64,000 nt of DNA, taken from the NCBI RefSeq assembly GCF_007994225.1, contig NZ_VLLL01000006.1, positions 1,550,001 through 1,614,000 on the forward strand, in the 5' to 3' direction. Under the pieces are notes generated by a model. The model saw only the letters and a list, made by a program, of their open reading frames with translations. It had not been told where the DNA came from and searched no databases. The translations under genes were made by a program, and so were the position numbers. The stretch comes from Stackebrandtia albiflava. GTDB lineage: Bacteria > Actinomycetota > Actinomycetes > Mycobacteriales > Micromonosporaceae. Within the stretch, counting starts at the first letter, position 1, and each line of letters opens with the position of its first letter. This document shows positions 7,362-16,011 of this stretch, piece by piece.

Positions 7362-8675
7362 TCATTCCGCCTCGAAGCCCGGCAACCACCGGTCGAGGAC
7401 CTCACGCCAGGCGGCCTGGGCCTCCAACTGGCACAACACACCGATGGATCCCATGGTGACCCGGTGGATCAGCAGGTAGGACGGCGGCAGGTTGAGCTGC
7501 CTGCTCAGCGCGTAGCCCGGACCCTTGGGATTGGACAGCCTGGTCGCCTCGGCGCGCAACCACTCGCGGCTGAACCGGAACTCGTCCTCCGCGATCGGGG
7601 CGAGCATGGGGAGCAGGAAGTCCAGGACCACCTGCGGCTCCAACCGGGAATCGCGGGGGATGAACCCCTCGTCGCGCAGCCCGGCGAACACCGCCTCGGC
7701 GTCGCCCCGCAACGCCAGGGTGACGAGTGAACCGATCGGCGCGGGCAGACCCTTCGGCAGCCGGGCGACGGCGCCGAAGTCCAACACGATGAGCCGGCCG
7801 TCCTCGGCCATGCGGAAGTTGCCCGGATGCGGGTCGGCGTGCAGCAGGCCGGCGCGCGCCGGCCCGGAGAAGTGCAGCGTGGACATGAGCCGGCCCGCGT
7901 GGTCTCGTTCCGCCTGGTCGCCGGAGGCGATCACCTCGGCCAGTGGGACACCGTCGGCCCACTCGGTGACGAGCACCCGCGACGAACCCGCCACCACCTT
8001 GGGCACCAGGATCTCGGAGTCCCCGTCGTACGCCTTCGCGAAGGCCCGTTGCGACTTGGCCTCCAGGGTGTAGTCCAGTTCCTCCACGACCCGGGACTTC
8101 AGTTCCTCGATCAGCGGTTTGACGTCGATGCCCGGTTGCAGGACCCGGAACAGCGCGGACAGCCTGCCGAGTTGTTTGAGGTCGGACACCAGCGCGTCTC
8201 CGGCGCCGGGGTACTGCACCTTGACGGCGACCTCGCGGCCGTCCTTCCACACGCCGCGGTGTACCTGGCCGATGCTGGCGGCGGCGGCCGGTTTGTCGTC
8301 GAACTCGCTGAACCGGCCCCGCCATCGGGGACCCAGTTCCTCCGCGAGCACCCGGTGCACCGTGGCGGCCGGCAGTGGCGGCGCCGCGTCCTGGAGTTTG
8401 GTCAGCGCCGCCCGGTAGGGGGCGGCCAGGTGTTCGGGCAGTGCCGCCTCGAAGACCGAGAGCGCCTGGCCGAGCTTCATGGCACCGCCCTTGAGCTGTC
8501 CCAGCACACTGAACAGCTGCTCGGCGGTGCGTTGTTGGACCTTGTCGCTGATGACCTCTTCGGCGAAGCCGGTCACCTTCTTGCCCAGACCGAGGGCGGC
8601 GCGCCCGGCGAAGCCGAGAGGGAGGCGCGCGAGCCGGGCGGTGCGGGACACGGTACCTCGGGGAATGTCCGTCAC
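7362..8675 (-). CDS. ABC1/UbiB-family atypical kinase (AarF-like)
   Basis: A 437-residue ABC1-family protein. KxGQ-type motif is seen as GGAMKLGQALSVFE near residue 70, the A-rich loop as AAAASIGQVHRG near 135, the ion-pair Lys in VAVKVQYPG, and the catalytic and metal sites as HADPHPGNF and LDFGA. Family members are unusual ATPases/kinases linked to ubiquinone or lipid metabolism; the actinobacterial role is not settled. The GTG at 8675 is chosen: any longer reading would have to translate through the palindromic repeat at 8724-8888. The gene next to whiB7/uvrD2 is also ABC1-like in mycobacteria as I recall it (Rv3197), which supports conserved synteny. Confidence 0.88.
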   Translation of the reverse strand: MTDIPRGTVSRTARLARLPLGFAGRAALGLGKKVTGFAEEVISDKVQQRTAEQLFSVLGQLKGGAMKLGQALSVFEAALPEHLAAPYRAALTKLQDAAPPLPAATVHRVLAEELGPRWRGRFSEFDDKPAAAASIGQVHRGVWKDGREVAVKVQYPGAGDALVSDLKQLGRLSALFRVLQPGIDVKPLIEELKSRVVEELDYTLEAKSQRAFAKAYDGDSEILVPKVVAGSSRVLVTEWADGVPLAEVIASGDQAERDHAGRLMSTLHFSGPARAGLLHADPHPGNFRMAEDGRLIVLDFGAVARLPKGLPAPIGSLVTLALRGDAEAVFAGLRDEGFIPRDSRLEPQVVLDFLLPMLAPIAEDEFRFSREWLRAEATRLSNPKGPGYALSRQLNLPPSYLLIHRVTMGSIGVLCQLEAQAAWREVLDRWLPGFEAE

Positions 8676-8723
8676 GTTGACAATCGTGCCACGGCCGACT
8701 CGCCACGGCCTGAACCGAGGCTT

Positions 8724-8888
8724 AGAGGCTGTCTTTGACCCTGCTGTTCTGCTGCGCGTCGCCCGGTCGGCGCCTCGCGGCGTTGTCGGAGGTCCTGCGT
8801 ACAACACCGGTACGCAGGACCTCCTCCGCCTTGCGAATGCACTCGACCGGACACCGCTCGCGACGAACGAGGATCAAAGACAGCCTCT
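8724..8888. repeat. Palindromic repeat element, full-length copy (165 bp)
   Basis: The ends are a perfect 15-bp inverted repeat, AGAGGCTGTCTTTGA (8724-8738) and TCAAAGACAGCCTCT (8874-8888). Inside is a second perfect 15-bp inverted repeat, GGAGGTCCTGCGTAC (8788-8802) and 8810-8824, with a 7-nt loop. The outer ends (about 34 bp left, 28 bp right) recur at 55464-55524 without the centre. Terminal repeats and lack of coding potential suggest a MITE-like or REP-like element. The ends are not flanked by a convincing target duplication (TTA versus TGA). Confidence 0.75.
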
Positions 8889-9058
8889 GAGAGCCCGACC
8901 GCACCCGGACGCCCCGCGCGAGGGTGTGGCCAGGCGTGCGTCACGCCTGACAAGGCGGCTCGCACGCGGCGCGCCAGGCGTCCGATACGCGCCATTCATG
9001 GCATTCTGTGCCCAAGCGCGTGGTGGTTCCACGCCGGAACGATCGAGGGGGCCTTTTA
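8889..9058. other. Intergenic stretch with a small palindrome
   Basis: Together with the repeat this fills a 383-bp gap between the ABC1 kinase and the zinc-ribbon gene. The only structure I see is CAGGCGTG-cgt-CACGCCTG (8931-8949), a perfect 8-bp inverted repeat that could be an operator or a small hairpin. No gene is supported. Confidence 0.4.
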
Positions 9059-9211
9059 ATGGCGATGTACAACGGCTACTGCGTCAAGTGCCGACAGAAG
9101 CGGGACTTCGAGGGCACCGTGGAGGAGACCGCGTCGGGTCGGCGCATGGCCAAGGGGACTTGCCCGGTGTGCGGCACCAAGATGAATCGCATCCTCGGTA
9201 AGAACGACTGA
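9059..9211 (+). CDS. Small zinc-ribbon protein (DUF5679-like)
   Basis: A 50-residue protein made of a single zinc ribbon: YCVKCRQKRDFEG at the start and GTCPVCGTKMNRI near the end supply four Cys in two CxxC pairs. Length and spacing fit the DUF5679 family of Actinobacteria, whose role is unknown. The start ATG 9059 has GAGGGGG about 9 nt upstream; a longer in-frame extension lacks a binding site. A hairpin with a T-tract follows. It is cytosolic and would bind one zinc ion. Confidence 0.85.
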   Translation: MAMYNGYCVKCRQKRDFEGTVEETASGRRMAKGTCPVCGTKMNRILGKND

Positions 9212-9221
9212 TCTCGGGTTC

Positions 9222-9264
9222 CCCCGTCGTTGTCCCGGATGGTGGGATGCCGGCGGGGATTTTT
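9222..9264 (+). terminator. Rho-independent terminator
   Basis: CCCCGTCG (9222-9229) pairs with CGGCGGGG (9251-9258) with one U-G pair, followed by ATTTTTG. This is one of few terminators in the window with a true T-tract. Confidence 0.7.
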
Positions 9265-9345
9265 GCGGACCAATCACCGCGAATCAGGACACATCGAGCC
9301 GCCACGGACTGTACGCGGTGGCGTTGGCTGGATAGCGTACCCACT

Positions 9346-9882
9346 ATGGCCCGGAAAGCTTCTCCCCCGGTTGACGTGCGCCGCAGCACCCGCCGTCGCC
9401 GCACCGTCTCGGCCTATCGCGACGGTGAACGAGTCGTGGTCCTCATACCCGACGTCTTCACACGCGCCGAGGAGGCCGAGTGGGTCGACCGCATGCTCGG
9501 CCGGCTCACCGAACGCGACATGCGGGCGGGCCGCGGCGGTGACGCCGCGTTGCACGCCCGGGCGGTGAGGTTGGCGAACCGCTACTTCCCGGACCACCCG
9601 CAGGCGGCTGCCCCGGCGAGCGTCAAGTGGGTGGACAACCAGAACAGCCGGTGGGGGTCCTGCACCCCGGAGGACGGCACGATCCGGCTGTCGTCGAGGC
9701 TCGCCGCGATGCCGAGCTGGGTCATCGACTACGTCCTACTCCACGAGTTGGCGCACCTGGTGATACCGCGCCACGGCCGGGACTTCTGGCGCCTGTTGGA
9801 GCGCTACCCGAAGACCGAACGCGCCAGGGGTTACCTGGAGGGCATCGCCGACGCCGGGCTGGAACCCGCGCAGGCCGCCTGA
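9346..9882 (+). CDS. YgjP/M48-like metallopeptidase domain protein
   Basis: A 178-residue zinc metallopeptidase-like protein of the DUF45/YgjP group. The core is SRWGSC (about residue 105), then HELAH (about 137-141) with a third His in IPRHGRDFW, the layout of a gluzincin-like HExxH site. No signal peptide or membrane helix, so it acts in the cytoplasm; its substrate is unknown. The start at 9346 is leaderless: TAGCGT (9333-9338) lies 7 nt before the ATG. It belongs to the conserved block with the DUF2342 and PDZ/Lon-like proteases, so three predicted proteases sit side by side. Confidence 0.85.
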   Translation: MARKASPPVDVRRSTRRRRTVSAYRDGERVVVLIPDVFTRAEEAEWVDRMLGRLTERDMRAGRGGDAALHARAVRLANRYFPDHPQAAAPASVKWVDNQNSRWGSCTPEDGTIRLSSRLAAMPSWVIDYVLLHELAHLVIPRHGRDFWRLLERYPKTERARGYLEGIADAGLEPAQAA

Positions 9883-9904
9883 GGCGCCATCCCCGGCGAG
9901 CGGG

Positions 9905-11194
9905 TCACGCCCGCGTGCCGCCGGTCGGCTCGTCCCCGTCCTCACCCTCCTCGTCGCGCGGATCGTTGACGGAGAGCTGCTCGAAGATCGACATGTCGAG
10001 GTCGTCGAGCGCGTCGCCGCGTTGCGCGAACGCCTCCGGGTCCGCCAGGTCCTCCGGGCTCGGCATCAGATCGGGGTGCGACCACACCCGGTCACGTTCC
10101 TCACCGCCTCGCGCCGCGGTGACCGCCTCCCACAGCGCCGTCGCCTCACGCAGCCGCTTCGGATTCGACTTCAAACCCACCAGTGTCGCGAACGTCCGTT
10201 CGGACGGGCCGCCTGTGGCGCGCCGCCGCCTGGCCGTCTCGGTCAGTTTGCCGAGCGAGGCGAGCCGGTTGCCGGCCGCCTGCGCCGCGACGTGCGAGAC
10301 CCATCCGCCGATGAGCGCCAGCATGTGTTCCAGGCGGGCGAGTGCCGCCTGCTGGGCGGGGGTGTCCTCGGGACGGAACAGTTCACCGAGGTCGATCTGC
10401 CGCATCGCCTCGGAGTCGCTGAAGTCGAGGTCGGCGGCCAGCGACTCCACCGCCGACTCGTCGATGTGGATGCCGCTCGCGTACGCCTCGACCGCTCCGA
10501 CCACGTGGGCGCGCAGCCACGGGACGTGGCCGAACAGCCGGTGGTGGGCCGTCTCACGCAGCGCCACGTACAGCCGCACCTCGTCCTCGCCGATGTCGGT
10601 GAGTCCCTCGGCGTACCGCTTCAGGTTGCGGGGCAGCAACGCGGCCGTTCCGGCCGGGCCGAGCGGCAGCCCGACCTCGGTGCTGCTGAGCACCTCGCCC
10701 GACAGCTCCGCCATGGCCTGGCCGACCTGGGCGCCGAACAGCGACGAACCGATGCCCTTCATCAACCCGGCCATCGGCCCGAGCATGCTGCGCATGTCCT
10801 CCGGGACCAGGCCGTTGAGCGCCTCCGACATCTTGTCGGCGAGCGGTTCGGCGAGTTCACGCCACGTGTCGATCGACTTGGTGATCCAATCGGTGCGGCT
10901 CCAGGCCGCCGTCACCGTCATGCCCGACGGGAACGCGGTCGCGTCCTCCAGCCACAGGTCGGCCAACCGCAGCGCGTCGGTGACCGCCGTCGCCTCGGTC
11001 GACGAGGGCGAGGTGTCGCCCCCCTGGAGCTGCGAGCGCGCGATCTGCGTGGCGAGATCCCAGTTGATCGGCCCCTGGGACGCCGACTGCGACATCATCT
11101 GCTGCAACTGGGCCATCATCTGCTGAACACGGGGGTCGTTCGGATCCGGCATTCCCGGCAATCCGCCGAAACCAAAAGGCGTATCAGGACTCAC
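9905..11194 (-). CDS. DUF2342 zinc-dependent metalloprotease-like protein
   Basis: A 429-residue protein of the actinobacterial DUF2342/zincin_2 group. The N-terminus is Gly/Pro/Gln-Met rich (MMAQLQQMMSQSASQGPINW), the middle carries LPLGPAGTAALLPRN, and the zinc-site region is RETAHHRLFGHVPWL, which replaces a classical HExxH. The C-terminal tail is acidic. Members are predicted metallopeptidases, but activity has not been shown as far as I know. The GTG at 11194 is chosen because it directly precedes the conserved SPDTPFGFGGLPG start. It is divergent from the PDZ protease gene with an 81-bp gap. Confidence 0.85.
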   Translation of the reverse strand: MSPDTPFGFGGLPGMPDPNDPRVQQMMAQLQQMMSQSASQGPINWDLATQIARSQLQGGDTSPSSTEATAVTDALRLADLWLEDATAFPSGMTVTAAWSRTDWITKSIDTWRELAEPLADKMSEALNGLVPEDMRSMLGPMAGLMKGIGSSLFGAQVGQAMAELSGEVLSSTEVGLPLGPAGTAALLPRNLKRYAEGLTDIGEDEVRLYVALRETAHHRLFGHVPWLRAHVVGAVEAYASGIHIDESAVESLAADLDFSDSEAMRQIDLGELFRPEDTPAQQAALARLEHMLALIGGWVSHVAAQAAGNRLASLGKLTETARRRRATGGPSERTFATLVGLKSNPKRLREATALWEAVTAARGGEERDRVWSHPDLMPSPEDLADPEAFAQRGDALDDLDMSIFEQLSVNDPRDEEGEDGDEPTGGTRA

Positions 11195-11275
11195 CTGTGC
11201 AACGGTACGCCAACGACCTGAGCGTGGCCTGAATGCCGCGAGATCCGTCCGCGCGTCTGCACGTAAGCTCGGCGC

Positions 11276-12337
11276 ATGAATCGGCGTGGTGTGACGGTAC
11301 TCCTCGGTGCGGTGATGGTGTGCCTGTTGACCTTCACGGCATTGCAGATGCGGGTGGCGTACGTGGCCCTGGGCCCCGGCCGGACCGTCGACGCGCTGGG
11401 CGAGTACCAGTACGTCGGCGCCGACGAGCAGGTCCACACCGCGACGCTGATCACCGCCGACCCGGAGTACAGCAGCGATTCGGAGGGCCAACTGCGGTTG
11501 GTGACCGTCGAGATCCACGACCGGATCGACCTGGTGCGCGCGCTGTACTACTGGATCCACGGTGACTACGCGGTCATCCCACGGGAGTTCCAGTACCCGG
11601 ACGACCGGGACCGGGAGGAGATCCAGCAGGAACAGCGGCAGATGTGGGTGAACTCTCAATCGTCCGCCGAGACCGCGGCGCTGCGTGCCCTCGGGTACCC
11701 CGTGTCGCTGCTGGTGACGTCGGTCGACGCGGAGTCGCCCAGCCACGGTGAACTCGTCAACGGAGACGTCATCACGGAGGTCGCCGGTGAGGAGGTGACC
11801 TCGCAGCAGCGGCTCGTGGAACTGCTGACCGCGGAGGTCTCCGAGGCGCCGGGAGAGACGATCCCCCTGACCGTCGACCGCGACGGCGAGGCCGAGGCCG
11901 CGGAGGTCGTCCCCGAGGAGATGTCGGACGGCACGGTCGTGTTGCCCGGTGTGACGGTCGAACCGGTGCAGGAGGACCCGTTCGGCCTGGAGGTCAACGA
12001 CGACGAGATCGGCATAGGCGGGCCGTCGGCCGGTCTGGTGTTCGCCCTCGCCATGATCGACCGGGTGACTCCGGAGGACCTGACCGGTGGCCTGGTCGTC
12101 GCCGGTACCGGCGAGATCGACGAGGACGGGAACGTCGGCGCGATCGGCGGCGTGGCGCAGAAGGTCGTCGGCGCCAAGGAGGACGGCGCCACCGTGTTCC
12201 TCACCCCCGCCGACAACTGCGCGACCGCGAAGGCCAACGCCCCCGACGGTCTGCTGCTGGTCAAGGTGGACACATTGGACGGCGCACTGGACGCCCTGAC
12301 TGCTCTCCGTGACGGCGGCACTCCGCCGACCTGCTAG
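11276..12337 (+). CDS. Membrane-anchored PDZ/Lon-like serine protease (YlbL type)
   Basis: A 353-residue protein with an N-terminal membrane anchor (residues 7-28), a PDZ domain (about 140-215) and a C-terminal Lon-type (S16) protease domain. The catalytic Ser is S251 in GIGGPSAG and the catalytic Lys is K296 in GGVAQKVVGAK, 45 residues apart as expected for a Ser-Lys dyad. It faces the extracytoplasmic side and probably handles envelope proteins. The start is leaderless: TAAGCT (11264-11269) lies 6 nt upstream. It precedes the UPF0182 gene as I recall for Rv3194c and Rv3193c, so the two may act in one envelope process; that is inference. Confidence 0.9.
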   Translation: MNRRGVTVLLGAVMVCLLTFTALQMRVAYVALGPGRTVDALGEYQYVGADEQVHTATLITADPEYSSDSEGQLRLVTVEIHDRIDLVRALYYWIHGDYAVIPREFQYPDDRDREEIQQEQRQMWVNSQSSAETAALRALGYPVSLLVTSVDAESPSHGELVNGDVITEVAGEEVTSQQRLVELLTAEVSEAPGETIPLTVDRDGEAEAAEVVPEEMSDGTVVLPGVTVEPVQEDPFGLEVNDDEIGIGGPSAGLVFALAMIDRVTPEDLTGGLVVAGTGEIDEDGNVGAIGGVAQKVVGAKEDGATVFLTPADNCATAKANAPDGLLLVKVDTLDGALDALTALRDGGTPPTC

Positions 12338-12441
12338 ACATGACAGTGAACCGTGAGCAACCCGAACGACGGTAGTGAGGAAGTCGCCGAGAGTATGGCC
12401 AGGCGGTGTGGACGCGCAGTCCCTCCGTCGTGTCCGGCGGC

Positions 12442-12484
12442 GGTGGGGAGACCGGTCACCGGTCGCCGGCGGCGTGTCCCCACC
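12442..12484 (+). terminator. Hairpin between the PDZ protease and UPF0182 genes
   Basis: GGTGGGGA (12442-12449) pairs with TCCCCACC (12477-12484), with further GC-rich pairing inside. It lies in the 238-bp gap and probably separates the two genes. I could not place a convincing promoter for the next gene. Confidence 0.45.
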
Positions 12485-12575
12485 ACCCCCGTCACACGTC
12501 CTCTCGTGACCTCCGGCGTACCGACGCCGGGATCACGCGCACCACGAAACCGCACACACCAGCGAGGGAGTCGCA

Positions 12576-15569
12576 GTGGCGACACGAACACCAATGCCCC
12601 GTATCAACCGCCGAGGTCGTTACGTCCTCGGCCTGCTGGTCGGGGTCATCGCGCTGCTGACGGTCGCCGGTTGGTTCGTCAGCCTGTACACCGACTATCT
12701 GTGGTACGACTCGACCGGGTACACCGGCGTGTTCAGCACCACCATCTGGACCCGGGTCATCATGTTCGCCGTGTTCGGCGTCGTGATGGCACTGTGGACC
12801 GCGGCGAACCTGTGGGTGGCGTGGCGGTTCCGGCCCGACTCCGTGCCCCACACCCCCGAACAGCAGAGCATGGAACGGTACCGTGCCGCGCTCGACCCGA
12901 AGATCGGCTGGTGGTTCGCGGGTGCGGGCATCCTGGTCGGCCTGTTCGCGGGCGTGTCGGCGCAGGACCGCTGGCAGCAGTGGCTGCTGTTCGCCAACTC
13001 CCGGGAGTTCGGGCGCACCGACCCGCAGTTCGACGTGGACGCCGGCTTCTACGTCTTCGAGCTGCCGTTCTGGGAGTACCTGGTCGGTGTGGGCTTCACC
13101 ATGATCGTGGTGGGCATCATCGCGGCGCTCACCATGCACTACCTCTACGGCGCGGTGCGGCTGTCGGGCCGGGGTGAACGCATCACCCCGGCGGCCCGCT
13201 GGCACCTGTCGGTCCTGATCGGCCTGTTCGTGCTGTTGAAGGCCGTCGCCTACTACCTCGACCGGTTCGCGCTGACCCTCCAGTACAACGACATCACCGA
13301 CCTGACCGGCGGTGGTTACACCGAGATGACGGCCCTGCTGCCCGCCAAGGAGATCCTGATCTTCGTGTCGGTGCTCGCCGCGGTGGTCGTGGTGGTGTTC
13401 TCCAACTTCTGGGTGCGCAGCCTGCTGGTGCCCGGTATGGCGCTGGGCCTGGTGCTGCTGTCGGCCATCGTGGCGGGCGGCATCTTCCCGTTCGCGATCC
13501 AGCAGTTCGAGGTGCGTCCCAACGCGCCCGAGAAGGAGAGCGACTACGTCCAGTACACCATCGACGGCACCATGTTCGCCTACGGCATGGAGGGCATGGT
13601 CCGGGAGGACCTGACACTGGACGGCGCACCGGACGCGTCGGCGTTGCTGACCGACACCGGAACCGTGCCGTACACGCGGTTGCTCGACCCGTCGATCGTG
13701 TCCGACGCCTTCACGCAGAAGCAGCAGGCGCGCGGCTTCCACGACTTCAACGACAAACTCGACGTCGACCACTACGTCAACGCCGACGGCGAGGTCCAGG
13801 ACTACGTCGTGGGCGTCCGGGAACTGAACCCCGACCAGCTCAACAGCCAGGACTGGACGGTCCGGCACACCATCTACACGCACGGATACGGACTGGTCGC
13901 GGCGCCCGCCAACCGGGTGTGCGACTCCGGGCCGTACTTCGAGTCCGGTTCGCTGCTCGAACTGGAGGACTCCGACGAGTCGGCGGTGGAGGAGGGCGAG
14001 GAACCGGCGGAGGATCCCGACTCCGGGTCCACCTGCCGTTCCTCGACGGACTTCGTGGAGATCACGCACCCGCAGATCTACTTCGGTGAGCTCAACAACG
14101 ACTACGCCATCGTCGGCGTACCCGACGGCGCGTCGCCGCGCGAGTACGACCGCCCGTCGGGCGGCACCACCACGGAGGACAACGCCCAGACCGGTGAGGA
14201 GGAGGTCGACGACGAGGGCAACGCCTACGTGACCTACGAGGGCACCGGCGGCGTCGACGTCGGTTCCTTCTGGCACCGGCTGTGGTACGCGTGGGAGTTC
14301 GGTGAGACGAAGTTCCTGCTGTCGGAGCAGTTCAACGACAACTCCAAGCTGCTCTACCACCGCACGCCCCGCGAACGCGTGGAACGGGTCGCGCCGTTCC
14401 TGACCGTGGACGGCGACCCGTACCCGACCGTCGTCGACGGCCGGATCGTGTGGGTGCTGGACGGCTACACCACGTCGAGCTCGTACCCGTACTCCGACAT
14501 GGTCGACCTGCAGGACGCCACCAACGACTCCTACACCGGTCAGGGCGCCACGCAACAGGACGCCAGGTCCATCAACTACATGCGCAACTCGGTGAAGGCG
14601 ACCGTCGACGCCTACGACGGCACCGTCACGTTGTACGAGTTCGGTGAACCGGACCCGGTCCTGCAGGTGTGGGACGCCGCCTTCGGCGACATCGTGAAAC
14701 CGCAGTCGGAGATACCCGCCGAACTGATGGAGCACCTGCGTTACCCGGTGGACCAGTTCAAGGTGCAGCGGGAGATGCTGGAGCGGTTCCACGTCGACAA
14801 CGCGCGCGTCTTCATCGACGGCAGCGAGGTGTGGGAGACGCCCCCGGACCCGCGCGTCGACAACGCCAAGCTGCCGCCGTACTACGTCCTGGCGACCTAC
14901 CCGGGGCAGAACGAGGCGCAGTACCAGCTGACGTCGAACTTCTCGCCCAAGGACCGGGGCAACGTCTTGTCGGCGATCATGACCGGCCGGTACGACCAGG
15001 ACAACAGACCGGTCCTGACGTTGTACGAGCTACCGAGCGGCCAGGTCGAGTCCACCGGGCAGAAACACCAGGACATGACGTCCACACCGGACGTCGCCGC
15101 CGACCTGAAACTGTTCGAGCAACAGGGGACCACGGTGCAGTGGGGCAACCTGCTGAGCCTGCCGGTCGGCAACGGCATCATGTACGTCGAACCGATGTAC
15201 CTGCAACGGCAGGGATCCAACGAGGGGACGGCGCTTCCGCTGCTCCGCCGGGTCCTGGTGTCCTACGGCGACTACATCGGTTACGAGGAGACCTTCGACC
15301 AGGCGATCGAGTCGGTGGTCTCCCAGTACACCGGGGACGACAACGCACCCGAGGACCCGGGCGACGAGGAGACGCCGCCCGACGACGAGACCCCGCCCGA
15401 CGACGGGGAGGTCTCGCCCGAGGTCCAGGAGGCGTTGGACGCCATCGACCAGGCCATCGCCGACCTCAAGGAGGCCATGGAGAACGGCGACCTCGCCGCC
15501 CAGGGTCAGGCGTTGGCCGACCTCGACGAGGCCCTGAAGGCATATGATGAGGCCACCGGGCGGGGCTGA
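12576..15569 (+). CDS. UPF0182 (COG1615) large membrane protein
   Basis: A 997-residue protein with about seven membrane helices in the first 310 residues, then a large extracytoplasmic domain of about 600 residues. The N-terminal part has the usual family features (SLYTDYLWYDSTGYT near 34, then a FAGVSAQDRWQQWLLF loop). The C-terminal 110 residues are acidic and end in a Glu/Asp/Ala-rich helical tail (YTGDDNAPEDPGDEETPPDD and on). The family is conserved in Actinobacteria and has no established function; the PDZ/Lon-like protease next door is a constant partner. The GTG at 12576 has GAGGGAG 5 nt upstream. A very strong terminator follows. Confidence 0.9.
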   Translation: MATRTPMPRINRRGRYVLGLLVGVIALLTVAGWFVSLYTDYLWYDSTGYTGVFSTTIWTRVIMFAVFGVVMALWTAANLWVAWRFRPDSVPHTPEQQSMERYRAALDPKIGWWFAGAGILVGLFAGVSAQDRWQQWLLFANSREFGRTDPQFDVDAGFYVFELPFWEYLVGVGFTMIVVGIIAALTMHYLYGAVRLSGRGERITPAARWHLSVLIGLFVLLKAVAYYLDRFALTLQYNDITDLTGGGYTEMTALLPAKEILIFVSVLAAVVVVVFSNFWVRSLLVPGMALGLVLLSAIVAGGIFPFAIQQFEVRPNAPEKESDYVQYTIDGTMFAYGMEGMVREDLTLDGAPDASALLTDTGTVPYTRLLDPSIVSDAFTQKQQARGFHDFNDKLDVDHYVNADGEVQDYVVGVRELNPDQLNSQDWTVRHTIYTHGYGLVAAPANRVCDSGPYFESGSLLELEDSDESAVEEGEEPAEDPDSGSTCRSSTDFVEITHPQIYFGELNNDYAIVGVPDGASPREYDRPSGGTTTEDNAQTGEEEVDDEGNAYVTYEGTGGVDVGSFWHRLWYAWEFGETKFLLSEQFNDNSKLLYHRTPRERVERVAPFLTVDGDPYPTVVDGRIVWVLDGYTTSSSYPYSDMVDLQDATNDSYTGQGATQQDARSINYMRNSVKATVDAYDGTVTLYEFGEPDPVLQVWDAAFGDIVKPQSEIPAELMEHLRYPVDQFKVQREMLERFHVDNARVFIDGSEVWETPPDPRVDNAKLPPYYVLATYPGQNEAQYQLTSNFSPKDRGNVLSAIMTGRYDQDNRPVLTLYELPSGQVESTGQKHQDMTSTPDVAADLKLFEQQGTTVQWGNLLSLPVGNGIMYVEPMYLQRQGSNEGTALPLLRRVLVSYGDYIGYEETFDQAIESVVSQYTGDDNAPEDPGDEETPPDDETPPDDGEVSPEVQEALDAIDQAIADLKEAMENGDLAAQGQALADLDEALKAYDEATGRG

Positions 15570-15592
15570 CCGCCTCGTCCCACCTGGACTCA

Positions 15593-15633
15593 CGGCGCCG
15601 CCCGGTCCGCTCGCCGCGGACCGGGCGGCGCCG
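15593..15633 (+). terminator. Strong hairpin terminator after UPF0182
   Basis: An 18-bp perfect stem, CGGCGCCGCCCGGTCCGC (15593-15610) and 15616-15633, with a 5-nt loop, followed by TCTCATT. Confidence 0.85.
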
Positions 15634-15654
15634 TCTCATTCGGAGGTCGACGCA

Positions 15655-15948
15655 ATGGGTGCACTCAAGCCATGGCACATCCTGGTGCTGTTCTGCCTGC
15701 TACTGGTGGCCGGGGCCGTCGTCCTGACCGTCGTGCTGGTGACCCGCTCCGGGAGATCGGCGGCCCCGCCGTCGGCGCCCCCGCCGGGTCACCGGTACCC
15801 GCCACCGATGGAGTACCCGCCGAGCCAGTACGGCCACGGGATGCCCACACAACCGCCCGGCGAACAACTACAGCCCGGTGCGCCACTGCCCCCGGAGCCC
15901 GGCGAGGAACCGCCGCGCGGACCGTCCGAGCCGCCGCCTCCCCGGTGA
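15655..15948 (+). CDS. Small single-span membrane protein with Pro-rich tail
   Basis: A 97-residue protein: one membrane helix at about residues 7-30 (ILVLFCLLLVAGAVVLTVVL), then a Pro/Gly-rich tail to the end with repeated PPG and PPP motifs. CGGAGG lies 8 nt before the ATG. The topology predicts a cytoplasmic tail if the short N-terminus is outside, but orientation is uncertain. Such Pro-rich tails often mediate protein-protein contacts. I recognise no family. Confidence 0.65.
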   Translation: MGALKPWHILVLFCLLLVAGAVVLTVVLVTRSGRSAAPPSAPPPGHRYPPPMEYPPSQYGHGMPTQPPGEQLQPGAPLPPEPGEEPPRGPSEPPPPR

Positions 15949-15966
15949 GCCCGCCCGGGCACGGTG

Positions 15967-15995
15967 TTGCGGTGCGCCGCCGGGACCGATAGGTT
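15967..15995 (+). promoter_or_regulatory. Promoter of the sugar-dehydrogenase-like gene
   Basis: TTGCGG (15967-15972) and TAGGTT (15990-15995) are separated by 17 bp, 16 nt before the ATG. CGGAGG sits in the short leader. Confidence 0.55.
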
Positions 15996-16011
15996 CGGCG
16001 CGGAGGCGACT

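Noticed and set aside
8676-8807. N-terminal extension of the ABC1 kinase through the palindromic repeat
   Set aside because: The extra residues come from the repeat's terminal sequence and lie before the conserved domain start; GTG 8675 is better.
12492-14792. A 766-codon open frame on the minus strand inside the UPF0182 gene
   Set aside because: It is the antisense shadow of a real gene in high-GC DNA: low-complexity His/Val/Gly-rich product, no ribosome site, and the sense frame has clear family features.
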